From Nonomuraea sp. PA05 (GTDB lineage: Bacteria > Actinomycetota > Actinomycetes > Streptosporangiales > Streptosporangiaceae), in NCBI RefSeq assembly GCF_008086045.1, contig NZ_VSEY01000046.1, positions 1 through 64,000 on the forward strand: DNA of 64,000 bases, in the 5' to 3' direction. The position numbers and the translations under genes are program-made. The notes beneath the pieces are model-generated. The model did not search any database. It was given only the letters and a program-made list of their open reading frames with translations, and had not been told where the DNA came from. Of this stretch, positions 16,090 to 23,973 are shown one piece after another (the stretch's first letter is position 1; every line of letters starts with the position of its first letter).

Positions 16090-17082
16090 CTAGTCCACGT
16101 CGGCGTAGCTGTGCAGGCCGTCGATGAAGATGTTGACCCCGATCAGGTTGAACAGGAGGCAGCCGAACGCCACGAGCTGCACGATGGTCGCGGCCTTCCC
16201 CCGCCAGCCCGCCGTCACCCTCGCGTGCAGGTAGGCCGCGTAGGCCACCCACGTGATGAACGACCACACCTCCTTGGGGTCCCAGCCCCAGTAGCGGCCC
16301 CACGCCCGGTCCGCCCACAGCGCGCCCGCGATCACGGCGAACGTCCAGAGCGGGAAGGCGAACACGATCGCCCGGTGCGCCACCTTCTCCAGGTCGGCGC
16401 GCGACGGCAGGCGCGAGACCCCGTCGCCACGAATCAGGTAGAGCACGCCGGCGACGCCGGCCATGGTCAGCAGGCCGCTGGCGATGATCGCCGCGGTGAC
16501 GTGGATGGCGATCCAGTACGAGTCCAGCGCCGGGACCACAGGCCCCGCGCTCGTGTAGAAGACCTTGACGGCCAGCCCCAGCCCGAGCGCGGCCGTCACC
16601 ATGACGAAGCCACCCAGGAAGCGCACGTTGTGGCGGAGCTGGGTGCCGAGGAACGCGGTGACGGCGGCGAAGCAGATCGCGACCACGAACTCGTACATGT
16701 TGCCCCACGGCCACCGGTCGACGGCCAGGCCGCGGGTGGCGATGGCGCCGAGGTTGGCGGCCCAGCCGAGCCAGGCGAGCACCAGCGCCACCGTGCCGGC
16801 CTTGGCGCTCCCGCTGCCCGCCGGCTCGCTCGCGGGCTTGACGGAACCCGACGGCTTGACGGGGTCGGCCGGCTTGACAGGGCTGGACGGCGTGGCCGCC
16901 GCGTCAGCGGCCCCGACCGTGACCGGCTGCTTGGCCTCCACCGGCTTGACGGCCTCCGCCTTGCCGGGCCTGGCCCGGCCGAAGGCCAGCTCTATCGCGA
17001 AGCCCACCATGGCCACCACGTAGAGCAGTACGGCTGCGACGACGAAAAGGTCGCTCAGCTCGGCGAGTTGCTCAGCGGACAT
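16090..17082 (-). CDS. ccsB: Cytochrome c biogenesis protein CcsB/ResC (System II heme handling)
   Basis: Integral membrane protein of 330 aa that with ResB delivers heme to apocytochrome c on the outer face of the membrane. The WWD heme-handling signature WGRYWGWDPKEVWSFITW is intact near residue 265, with conserved His residues in the flanking helices (HVTAA, ARVTAGW region). Residues about 40-90 form a Pro/Lys/Ala-rich linker containing repeated PVKP/SVKP units, inserted between the first and second helices. The start overlaps the resB stop by 11 bp. It is the last gene of tlpA-ccdA-resB-ccsB. Confidence 0.93.
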   Translation of the reverse strand: MSAEQLAELSDLFVVAAVLLYVVAMVGFAIELAFGRARPGKAEAVKPVEAKQPVTVGAADAAATPSSPVKPADPVKPSGSVKPASEPAGSGSAKAGTVALVLAWLGWAANLGAIATRGLAVDRWPWGNMYEFVVAICFAAVTAFLGTQLRHNVRFLGGFVMVTAALGLGLAVKVFYTSAGPVVPALDSYWIAIHVTAAIIASGLLTMAGVAGVLYLIRGDGVSRLPSRADLEKVAHRAIVFAFPLWTFAVIAGALWADRAWGRYWGWDPKEVWSFITWVAYAAYLHARVTAGWRGKAATIVQLVAFGCLLFNLIGVNIFIDGLHSYADVD

Positions 17083-18631
17083 CTCTCTCTCCTGCTGATA
17101 GAACCTTGACGATGTCGGAGAACTCCTCGGCGAAGCCCGCCGCGGAGCCCTCGGTACGGGTCAGGCCGCCCACCTCGACCCTGCCCTCGGAGATCCGTAC
17201 GAAGACCCGCCGGCGGCGGATCATGAGCGAGAGCGCGATGGCGACGACGGCGGTGCCGGCGGCCAGCAGCGCGGGGAAGCGCCCCGGGTCGTAGGACGTC
17301 TGGAGCGTGATCCACTCCTTGACCCCGGTGAACTCGATCTTGCCCAGCCCGTCGGGCAGCTCCACCGACTGCCCCACGGCCAGCGGCTTGGGCGCGGCGG
17401 ACCCCATGACGAGGGGCTTGAGCTTCTTCAGCACCTCGGGCTCGGCCAGCTCGTAGACCGACTGCGGCTTGCCGGAGCGCACGCCCAGGTCGCCGGAGAA
17501 GGCGCCGAGGATCTTCACCTCGGGGTTGAGCTCGCCGGGGAAGGCGGAGGCGTAGTCGCCGTCGGTCAGCGGCACGCTGGTCGGCAGGAACCGCAGCAGG
17601 AACCCGAGCTGCGACGGCTGCGCGTCGGGCACCTTGACGACGCACCCCGAGGTCATCGTGGTCTTCTGCTCGATCAGGCAGGGCACGGGCCCTTCGAAGG
17701 CCACCTGCCCCTTGCCGTCGGTGACCTTGAACACGGGCGCGTAGCCGTTGCCGATCAGGTAGAGCTGCGTGCCGTCGACCTCCAGCGGCTCGTTGACCTT
17801 GAGCTCGTAGTCGCGGGGCGCGGAGGCAGGGGTGTCGCTCACCTTGAGGTGCGCCGAGTAGTCGAGCGCCTGCCCACGCTTGTCGCCGGCGACCTGGTAG
17901 GCCACCTTGAACTCCGACAGCGTGAAGGAGAACGGCTCCAGCGACTCGGCCGACACCTGGTTGCCCGGCATGAACCGGTCGTAGGCGGCCACGGTGTTGG
18001 CGAACCCGTCGCCCTCGACGACCAGCACGTTGCCGCGGTAGCCGAACAGGGAGCCCGCGCCGATGGCGAGCAGGATGCCGAGCAGGGCGACGTGGAAGAA
18101 CAGGTTGCCGGTCTCGCGCAGGAAGCCCTTCTCCGCCGACACCCAGCCGTCGCCGGTCACGACGCGGAAGCGCAGCTTGCGCAGCTTCGCGGCGGCCTCG
18201 TCCACAGCCAGGTCGCTCTCGAAGGAGGCGGAGTGGGGCAGGCGGGACAGGTTCTTGGGCGCGGCGGGCGGCTTGCGGCGCAGCTCGCGCAGGTAGGTGG
18301 CGGTGCGCGGGATGATGCAGCCGATCAGCGAGGTGAACAGCAGCAGGTAGACGGCCGCGAACCAGGTCGAGCTGAACACCTCGAAGAGCTGGAAGCGGTC
18401 GTACCACTCGGCCAGCGCCGGGCTCTGCTCGTACAGCTGGGCGACCTTGTCGGGCTCGACGCTGCGCTGCGGCACCAGCGAGCCGGGCACCGAGCCCAGC
18501 GCCAGCAGGAACAGCAGGATGAGCGCCGTCTTCATCGAGGTGAGCGTGCGCCACGCCCAGCGCAGCCAGGCCACCAGGCCGAATCGGCCCTGCTTGGGCG
18601 CCTGCTCCTTCTCCAGTTCCTGGACGCTCAT
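17072..18631 (-). CDS. resB: Cytochrome c biogenesis protein ResB (CcsA partner)
   Basis: Membrane protein of 519 aa of the System II cytochrome c synthetase. Helices lie near residues 30-50 (MKTALILLFLLALGSVPGSL), 85-105 and 180-200, a long extracytoplasmic region follows, and a last helix sits near 445-465 before a basic stop sequence RRRR. SVPGSLVPQ and LRETGNLFFHVALLGILLAI are typical of ResB/Ccs1. The start ATG 18631 shares one base with the ccdA stop (TGATG). The larger open frame reaching 19270 is shadow of ccdA. Confidence 0.93.
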   Translation of the reverse strand: MSVQELEKEQAPKQGRFGLVAWLRWAWRTLTSMKTALILLFLLALGSVPGSLVPQRSVEPDKVAQLYEQSPALAEWYDRFQLFEVFSSTWFAAVYLLLFTSLIGCIIPRTATYLRELRRKPPAAPKNLSRLPHSASFESDLAVDEAAAKLRKLRFRVVTGDGWVSAEKGFLRETGNLFFHVALLGILLAIGAGSLFGYRGNVLVVEGDGFANTVAAYDRFMPGNQVSAESLEPFSFTLSEFKVAYQVAGDKRGQALDYSAHLKVSDTPASAPRDYELKVNEPLEVDGTQLYLIGNGYAPVFKVTDGKGQVAFEGPVPCLIEQKTTMTSGCVVKVPDAQPSQLGFLLRFLPTSVPLTDGDYASAFPGELNPEVKILGAFSGDLGVRSGKPQSVYELAEPEVLKKLKPLVMGSAAPKPLAVGQSVELPDGLGKIEFTGVKEWITLQTSYDPGRFPALLAAGTAVVAIALSLMIRRRRVFVRISEGRVEVGGLTRTEGSAAGFAEEFSDIVKVLSAGERDVR

Positions 18632-19353
18632 CAGATCACCGGCTCGAAGGCGCCGATCAAACCCTGCATGGCGGCGATCATCTCTCCCCAGAGCCCGGTC
18701 ACCAGCAGCACACCGACGGCCACCAGCATGCCGCCGCCGATCCTGGTGATCAGGCGTGAGTGCTTGCGGATGGCGCGGAACGTGCGCAGCGCCCTGCTGT
18801 AGGCCAGCGCCGCGCCCACGAAGGGCAGGCCGAGCCCCAGCGCGTACGCGACGGCCAGAAGGGCGCCACGGCCCGCGCTGCCCTCGTTGGCCCCGAGCAT
18901 CAGCACCACGGCCAGCGTGGGGCCGATGCACGGCGTCCAGCCCAGCCCGAACACCACCCCGAGCAGCGGCGCGCCCGCCAGCCCCGCGGCCGGCAGGCGG
19001 TGGATGCGCACGTCGCGCATCAGCCCGGGCAGCACGCCGAGGAAGGCGAGCCCGAGCACGATGGTGAGCACGCCCAGCACGCGCGTGATGACCTCGGCGT
19101 TGCCCAGCAGGACGTAGCCGATGCTGCCGAACAGCGCCCCGCTGAGCAGGAACACCAGCCCGAACCCGGCCACGAACAGCGAGGTCCCGAGCACCAGCCG
19201 CCCCCGTCTGGGGTCGGCGCTCATGCCCGTGACGTACGACAGGTAGCCCGGCACGAGCGGCAGCACGCACGGCGACAGGAACGACACCACCCCGGCCAGC
19301 ACCGCGATCGGCACGGCCAGCAGCAGCGAGCCAGAGGCGACGACGTCACTCAT
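18631..19353 (-). CDS. ccdA: CcdA-type thiol-disulfide transmembrane transporter
   Basis: Protein of 240 aa with six predicted helices. It moves reducing equivalents across the membrane to thioredoxin-like TlpA/ResA, which keeps apocytochrome c cysteines reduced. The two conserved redox cysteines sit in SFLSPCVLPLVPGYLSYV (helix 1) and LGWTPCIGPTLAVVL (helix 4). It starts 8 bp inside the end of tlpA and is followed by resB at a one-base overlap, so this is one translationally coupled operon. Confidence 0.94.
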   Translation of the reverse strand: MSDVVASGSLLLAVPIAVLAGVVSFLSPCVLPLVPGYLSYVTGMSADPRRGRLVLGTSLFVAGFGLVFLLSGALFGSIGYVLLGNAEVITRVLGVLTIVLGLAFLGVLPGLMRDVRIHRLPAAGLAGAPLLGVVFGLGWTPCIGPTLAVVLMLGANEGSAGRGALLAVAYALGLGLPFVGAALAYSRALRTFRAIRKHSRLITRIGGGMLVAVGVLLVTGLWGEMIAAMQGLIGAFEPVI

Positions 19354-19915
19354 CGCGCACCTTGGTCACGGTGTTCATCAGGTCGGTGTACTTGACGGCG
19401 CCCAGCGCCCTGGCCGCGATCCTGCCCTGCTTGTCGATGATCAGCGTGGACGGGATGGCCGCGGGCGGCACCGTGCCCTGGAAGGCCAGCGCGACCTTGC
19501 CGGGCTGGTCGAACAGGTGCGGGTAACCGGTCTGCTCGGTGCGCTCGAACGCCAGCGCGTCGGCCTGCCGGTCCTTGAAGTCGACGCCGAGGAACTCCAC
19601 GCCGCTGCCCTTGGTCTTGGCCGCGACCTCCTTGAGCACGGGCGCCTCGGCCCGGCAGGGGCCGCACCAGGAGGCCCAGAAGTTCAGCACGACGACCTTG
19701 CCCTTGTGCGCGGCCAGCGAGGCGGTCGCGCCGTCGAGGGTCGGCCCTTCGACGGCGGGCGCTGGCTTTCGCTCGGCGGCCTCGAAGACCTGCATCTTCC
19801 CGTCGCCCGCGACGAATCGGGTGTCGCCTGCCTGGGGCTGACCGCCCTGGTTGCCGGCGCAGCCCGCGACCAGTACCGCCAGCGGGAGAAGGAGGGAGAT
19901 GGACTTGGCGCGCAC
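19346..19915 (-). CDS. TlpA/ResA-like thioredoxin lipoprotein
   Basis: Extracytoplasmic thiol-disulfide oxidoreductase of 189 aa. It begins with a lipoprotein signal peptide (lipobox LVAGC, near residue 20) and has a TlpA fold with the redox site NFWASWCGPCRAEAPVLK. The cis-Pro region is seen as AAIPSTLIIDKQGRI. Start GTG 19915 has AGGAG 10 bases upstream. As the first gene of the ccs operon it probably reduces the CxxCH cysteines of apocytochrome c, with electrons from CcdA. Confidence 0.92.
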   Translation of the reverse strand: MRAKSISLLLPLAVLVAGCAGNQGGQPQAGDTRFVAGDGKMQVFEAAERKPAPAVEGPTLDGATASLAAHKGKVVVLNFWASWCGPCRAEAPVLKEVAAKTKGSGVEFLGVDFKDRQADALAFERTEQTGYPHLFDQPGKVALAFQGTVPPAAIPSTLIIDKQGRIAARALGAVKYTDLMNTVTKVRDE

Positions 19916-19986
19916 GGAGGAAGATCTCCTTGTACTACAACCGGTAGAGCTTGCAACTCTACCGGGGCGACCCCACGCTCCGGACA

Positions 19987-20625
19987 TCAGGCCCCGGGGA
20001 GCGAAGGCCCCGTCTCCAGTGATCCGGCGGGCTCGCTGTAGCCGATGCTGATCAGCCGGTCGCCGTCGAAGGTGAGCGTGGTCAGGCTGGCCAGCGCGCA
20101 CTGCCTGCGCCGCGGGTCGTGCCAGAGCCTGCGGCCCTCGGCGGCGCACCTGATCGCCCAGATGGGGAGCTGGTGGCTGACGAGCACGGTCTCGTGCCCG
20201 CGCGCCGCCGCCCTGGCCTCGTCGATCATCGACTTCATGCGCCTGACGATGATCGGGTACGCCTCGCCCCACGACGGGCGCAGCGGGTTCCAGAAGTAGC
20301 GGTAGTTGCGCCAGTCGCGCAGCACGCCCAGGCCCTGGCCCACGGTGCGGCCCTGCAGCAGGTTGCCGGCCTCGATCAGGCGGGTGTCCTGGACGATCTC
20401 CAGGCCGAGCTTGTCGGCGAGCGGCGCCGCCGTCTCAAGGGCGCGTTCGAGCGGCGAGCTGAACAGCTTGACGATGTCGCGACCGCCGACGGCCTTGGCG
20501 ACCGTCTCGGCCATGAGCTGACCTGTCTCGGACAGGTGGAAATCGGGCAGCCTGCCGTACAGGATGCCTCCGGGATTGTGCACCTCACCGTGGCGCAGCA
20601 GGTGGACGACGGTGGTTTCAGCCAT
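19987..20625 (-). CDS. Histidine phosphatase family protein (phosphoglycerate-mutase-like)
   Basis: Protein of 212 aa with the catalytic RHG motif at the start (VVHLLRHGEVHNPGG), FSSPLERALETA near residue 57 and the second catalytic His in ETVLVSHQLPIWAIR near 150. This is the histidine phosphatase branch 1 fold; the real substrate is not predictable. ATG 20625 is taken as start; GTG 20634 is possible. It lies 71 bp upstream of tlpA on the same strand, an arrangement often seen next to actinobacterial ccs genes. Confidence 0.88.
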   Translation of the reverse strand: MAETTVVHLLRHGEVHNPGGILYGRLPDFHLSETGQLMAETVAKAVGGRDIVKLFSSPLERALETAAPLADKLGLEIVQDTRLIEAGNLLQGRTVGQGLGVLRDWRNYRYFWNPLRPSWGEAYPIIVRRMKSMIDEARAAARGHETVLVSHQLPIWAIRCAAEGRRLWHDPRRRQCALASLTTLTFDGDRLISIGYSEPAGSLETGPSLPGA

Positions 20626-20680
20626 GGTGGGCACAGCCTATCCGCTCGCCCGAGCCGTGCGGCGTGACGCCCCCGGTCGC

Positions 20681-21601
20681 TCAGTTGACCGCCCAGGCGT
20701 TCTCCTGTTTCCTGCTCGACTCCGCCAGCGCCTCCACCATGGCCCTGATGGCGGGGCGGCGGGCCGCGTCGGTGCGCCACACGGCGTAGATGCGCCGCGA
20801 CTGGCGCGGGAGCAGCGGGACGAGCCGCGCGCCGCCGGGCACGCAGTCGCGGCCGAGCCGCGGCACGATGGCGCAGCCGAGACCAGCCGCGACCAGCGCG
20901 AGCTGGGTCGGGTACTCGTCGGCCATGCAGGCGATCACCGGCTCCAGCGAGGCGTTGCGGAGCGTGAAGACCAGCCAATCGTGGCAGACGGTGCCGGGCG
21001 AGCCGCTGATCCACTGCTCGCCGCGCAGGGCGGACAGCTCGATCTCCCGCTCGCCCGCCAGCGGGTGGTCCGCGGGCACGGCGACGTCGGCCACGTCGTC
21101 GAGCAGAGTGGCCTTGGACAGGCCCTCGGGAATGGCCATGGGGCGGTTCATCCAGTCCTGGATCACGCCCAGGTCCAGTTCGCCCCTGGCGACCTCGCGC
21201 ACGACCCGCTCCGGCTCGCGCTCGTTGAGCTGCACCCACAGGTCGGGATGGCGCTGCTTGAGCGAGACCAGGGCGCCGGGCATGAGGCCGCGCGTGGCGG
21301 TCGGGAAGGCGCCGACGTTGAGCCGGCCGACGACCTCGCCGCGCAGCGCCTCGAAGTCGGCCTCGGCGGTCTCGACCAGGGCGAGGATGCGCTCGGCGTG
21401 CTCGGCCAGCAGGCCCGCCGCGTCCGTCAGGCGCACGCCGCGCCCGTTGCGCTCCATCAGCCGGGCCCCGGTCTCGCGCTCCAGCTTGGCGATCTGCTGC
21501 GAGACGGCCGAGGGCGTGACCATGAGCGCGTCGGCCGCCGCGCCCACCGACCCGTAGACGTGGACTGCGTGAAGAGCCTTGAGCCGGTTCAGGTCCAACA
21601 T
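20681..21601 (-). CDS. LysR-family transcriptional regulator
   Basis: Protein of 306 aa. The N-terminal winged HTH is clear (LNRLKALHAVHVYGSVGAAA, TPSAVSQQIAKLERETGARL), followed by a two-lobed effector domain (about 90-295) that begins LRGEVVGRLNVGAFPTATRG. The effector is unknown. A 13-bp palindrome lies 11-23 bp upstream of its start codon, where autoregulation would act, and a 36-codon ORF is divergent to it. Confidence 0.92.
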   Translation of the reverse strand: MLDLNRLKALHAVHVYGSVGAAADALMVTPSAVSQQIAKLERETGARLMERNGRGVRLTDAAGLLAEHAERILALVETAEADFEALRGEVVGRLNVGAFPTATRGLMPGALVSLKQRHPDLWVQLNEREPERVVREVARGELDLGVIQDWMNRPMAIPEGLSKATLLDDVADVAVPADHPLAGEREIELSALRGEQWISGSPGTVCHDWLVFTLRNASLEPVIACMADEYPTQLALVAAGLGCAIVPRLGRDCVPGGARLVPLLPRQSRRIYAVWRTDAARRPAIRAMVEALAESSRKQENAWAVN

Positions 21602-21611
21602 GTAAGCCAGC

Positions 21612-21624
21612 CTAAACGGTTTAG
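21612..21624. promoter_or_regulatory. Palindrome between lysR-type gene and mini-ORF
   Basis: CTAAACGGTTTAG is a perfect 6+6 inverted repeat around one G, in the 73-bp divergent spacer. AT-rich palindromes of this size fit LysR-type operator half sites. The repeat is seen directly; binding is inferred. Confidence 0.5.
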
Positions 21625-21674
21625 CGTAGAAAGTCTCGCTTGTCGTTCAATGTGTAGCAGACGAAAATAGTTGC

Positions 21675-21785
21675 ATGAGAATCCTCAAGACGAAGAAGCA
21701 GCAGACCAGCTCCGTGTCGTACCTCAAGACCCTGGCCGAGCAGGCCCGCGAGCAGCGCATTCGTTACCAGAAGCCCGCTCGCTGA
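21675..21785 (+). CDS. Small basic 36-aa hypothetical protein
   Basis: A 36-codon ORF starting MRILKTKKQQTSSVSYLKTL and ending RIRYQKPAR. It is strongly basic with a central predicted helix (SYLKTLAEQAREQRI), and codon use is GC3-rich like real genes in the window. It is divergent from the LysR-type gene and ends 22 bp before the convergent hemL end. No clear Shine-Dalgarno is visible (AAAATAG upstream). I do not recognise a family. It could be a conserved small protein or a leader peptide. Confidence 0.55.
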   Translation: MRILKTKKQQTSSVSYLKTLAEQAREQRIRYQKPAR

Positions 21786-21807
21786 GACGACACCCGCGCC
21801 TCGTCGT

Positions 21808-23097
21808 TCACAGGGTGGCGGCGGCCGCCTCCGCGGCGGCCGGCAGCGCCTCCGCCACCCGGCCCAGCGCCTCGTCATCGTGCGAGGCCGACAGGAACCA
21901 CGCCTCGTACGCCGACGGCGGCAGGTAGACGCCCTGGTCGAGCATGGCGTGGAAGAACGCGGTGAAGGCCGCGGTGTTCTGCGTCTTGGCCTCGGCGAAG
22001 GTCGTCACCTCGGCGTCGGTGAAGAAGATCGAGAACAGGCTGCCCGCCCGCTGCAGCCGGTGCGGCACCCCCGCCTTGGCCAGCGCCTCGGCGGCCAGGT
22101 CGCCCACCTTGAGCGCCGCCGCGTCCACGCGGGCGTACGCCTCGGCGTCCATCGCCCGCAGCGTGGCCAGCCCGGCCGCGCAGGCCAGCGGGTTGCCCGA
22201 CAGCGTGCCCGCCTGGTAGACGGGGCCCTCGGGCGCGAGGTTGGCCATCACGTCCGCCCGGCCGCCGAACGCGGCCGCCGGCAGGCCGCCGCCCATGACC
22301 TTGCCGAACGTCATCAGGTCGGCGTCCACGGGGTCGAGGCCGTACCAGCCCGCCGGGGAGACCCGGAAGCCGGTCAGCACCTCGTCCACGATGAGCAGCG
22401 CGCCGTTGGCGGTGCACAGCTCGCGCAGGCGCGCGTTGAAGCCGTCACGTGGCGGCACCACGCCCATGTTGGCGGGGCACGCCTCGGTGATCACACAGGC
22501 GATCTCCGCGGCGGCGAACGCCTCCTCGACGGCCACGAGGTCGTTGTACGGCAGCACGATCGTGTCGGCCGCCGACGCCCCGGTCACCCCTGGCGTGTCG
22601 GGCAGCCCGAACGTCGCCACCCCCGACCCCGCCGAGGCCAGCAGGGCGTCCACGTGCCCGTGGTAGCAGCCCGCGAACTTGATCACCTTGGACCTGCCGG
22701 TGAACCCCCTGGCCAGCCGCACCGCGCTCATCGTCGCCTCGGTGCCCGAGCTGACCAGCCGCACCTTCTCCACAGGGGCCACCCGCGAGACGATCTCCTC
22801 GGCCAGCTCCACCTCACCCCGCGTGGCGGTGCCGTAGGAGAACCCGCTCGCGACGGCGCGCTCGACGGCCTCCACGACGGCGGGATGGCGGTGCCCGAGG
22901 ATCATCGGGCCCCAGGAGCACACGAGATCGACGTAGCGGTTGCCGTCGACGTCGGTGATGTACGGCCCCTGCCCCGAGGCCATGAAACGCGGCGTGCCGC
23001 CCACCGAGTTGAACGCGCGCACCGGCGAGTTGACGCCTCCGGGCACGATCTGGCGGGCGCGGGCGAACAGGGCCTCAGAAGTCTGCGTACGGCTCAC
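21808..23097 (-). CDS. hemL: Glutamate-1-semialdehyde 2,1-aminomutase
   Basis: PLP enzyme of 429 aa that converts glutamate-1-semialdehyde to 5-aminolevulinate, the second step of the C5 heme pathway after HemA. The PLP lysine sits in DLMTFGKVMGGGLPAAAFGG. The family start FARARQIVPGGVNSPVRAF and LVSSGTEATMSAVRLARGFT near residue 115 are intact. The gene stands apart from the rex-hem operon, 0.9 kb downstream of hemB on the same strand with the Prim-Pol-like gene between them. Complete length for the family. Confidence 0.96.
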   Translation of the reverse strand: MSRTQTSEALFARARQIVPGGVNSPVRAFNSVGGTPRFMASGQGPYITDVDGNRYVDLVCSWGPMILGHRHPAVVEAVERAVASGFSYGTATRGEVELAEEIVSRVAPVEKVRLVSSGTEATMSAVRLARGFTGRSKVIKFAGCYHGHVDALLASAGSGVATFGLPDTPGVTGASAADTIVLPYNDLVAVEEAFAAAEIACVITEACPANMGVVPPRDGFNARLRELCTANGALLIVDEVLTGFRVSPAGWYGLDPVDADLMTFGKVMGGGLPAAAFGGRADVMANLAPEGPVYQAGTLSGNPLACAAGLATLRAMDAEAYARVDAAALKVGDLAAEALAKAGVPHRLQRAGSLFSIFFTDAEVTTFAEAKTQNTAAFTAFFHAMLDQGVYLPPSAYEAWFLSASHDDEALGRVAEALPAAAEAAAATL

Positions 23098-23125
23098 CGG
23101 AACAGGTTATCCGCCCGGGTTCGCG

Positions 23126-23181
23126 CTCAGTCGGCCAGCCACTCCAGGACGCCTCCCCACTCAGTCGGCCAGCCACTCCAG
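23126..23181. repeat. Short direct duplication at the 3' end of the Prim-Pol-like gene
   Basis: The 22 bases at 23160-23181 (starting CTCAGTCGGCCAGCCACT), which include the last codons and stop of the Prim-Pol-like gene, are repeated exactly at 23126-23147 in the spacer before hemL. The offset is 34 bp. It looks like a recent slippage or tandem duplication of the gene's tail. Confidence 0.8.
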
Positions 23182-23802
23182 AATGCGCAGCGGGTCGGGC
23201 AGCGGGCGGCCGTCCGGCGGGCGCAGCCAGGAGACGTGCTGCCCGCTCGGCAGGGTCGAGGGCGGGGCCAGGACGTAGCTGTCGCGGCAGTGCCAGCGCA
23301 GGCCCGGCGTGTCGTCGATGGTGGCGGGGTCGCAGTCGAGCTGGCACGACCACCACTCGTCCTCGTCCTCCGGGTTGCCGCGGGTGGCCACGTAGAACAA
23401 GACCCGGTCGCCGTTGGCGGCGACCGGGCCTGAGTGGGCGTCGGCGGCGTCGATCCGGGTGAGGGCCGACAGGCCGGAGGTGAGGGGTACGTCGAAGACG
23501 TCGAACACGCGCCCCGTGGGCAGGATCACATTGGCTTCCGGCTCGGCCTGCCACCAGCGCGTGAGCAGCGTGGTGTCGGTGGTGGCCTGCATGTGCCAGG
23601 CGGGCGAGAGCGGATGGGCGCCGGGGTCGGGACAGCCGACGCGGTCACAGGAACACGCGCGCGGCCCGTGGCTCAGCGGATGGGCTCCCGGCACGACGGG
23701 CCACCCCAGGGCGGCGTACTCCAGCACGGCCGTGATGCGTGTCGGCCGTGCCTGCTTCTGGGCCCGCTTTTTGGTACGCCGAGCCAGTGGTACCCCCACC
23801 AT
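23161..23802 (-). CDS. Stand-alone Prim-Pol (DNA primase/polymerase N-terminal) domain protein, probably inactive
   Basis: Protein of 213 aa from ATG 23802 (GGGAG 5 bases upstream; the frame is open to 23925). It shows the layout of bifunctional primase/polymerase N-terminal domains: ALEYAALGWPVVPGAHPL, a Cys cluster CSCDRVGCPDPGAHPLSPAW, and a catalytic-strand region ILPTGRVFDVFDVP. In active Prim-Pol proteins that strand carries a D-x-D metal site. Here the second acidic position is changed and there is no helicase part. Similar truncated homologues are common in actinomycete chromosomes. Function unknown. Confidence 0.7.
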   Translation of the reverse strand: MVGVPLARRTKKRAQKQARPTRITAVLEYAALGWPVVPGAHPLSHGPRACSCDRVGCPDPGAHPLSPAWHMQATTDTTLLTRWWQAEPEANVILPTGRVFDVFDVPLTSGLSALTRIDAADAHSGPVAANGDRVLFYVATRGNPEDEDEWWSCQLDCDPATIDDTPGLRWHCRDSYVLAPPSTLPSGQHVSWLRPPDGRPLPDPLRILEWLAD

Positions 23803-23925
23803 GGTGTCTCCCGTTCGACTCACAGCGCCTGAGGAGGCCCCGACACCGCACGGACGGCAGCCGAGTTCGACGGCCTGCCGCAAGCACCTACGCACACGCG
23901 GGACACACCAGCACTTGTCATGCAA

Positions 23926-23973
23926 CTCTAACCCACGGGCCCCATGAGTTGACGGGAAACCCCTTGGTTAGAG
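23926..23973 (-). terminator. Possible terminator at the end of the rex-hem operon
   Basis: CTCTAACC (23926-23933) and GGTTAGAG (23966-23973) form a perfect 8-bp inverted repeat with a 32-base loop. The right arm overlaps the hemB stop codon. A long loop and no T-run make intrinsic termination uncertain. Confidence 0.35.

Noticed and set aside
18632..19270. Upstream part of the open frame containing resB (732 codons)
   Set aside because: It is an alternative frame of ccdA; ResB homologues start near MSVQELEKEQ at 18631.
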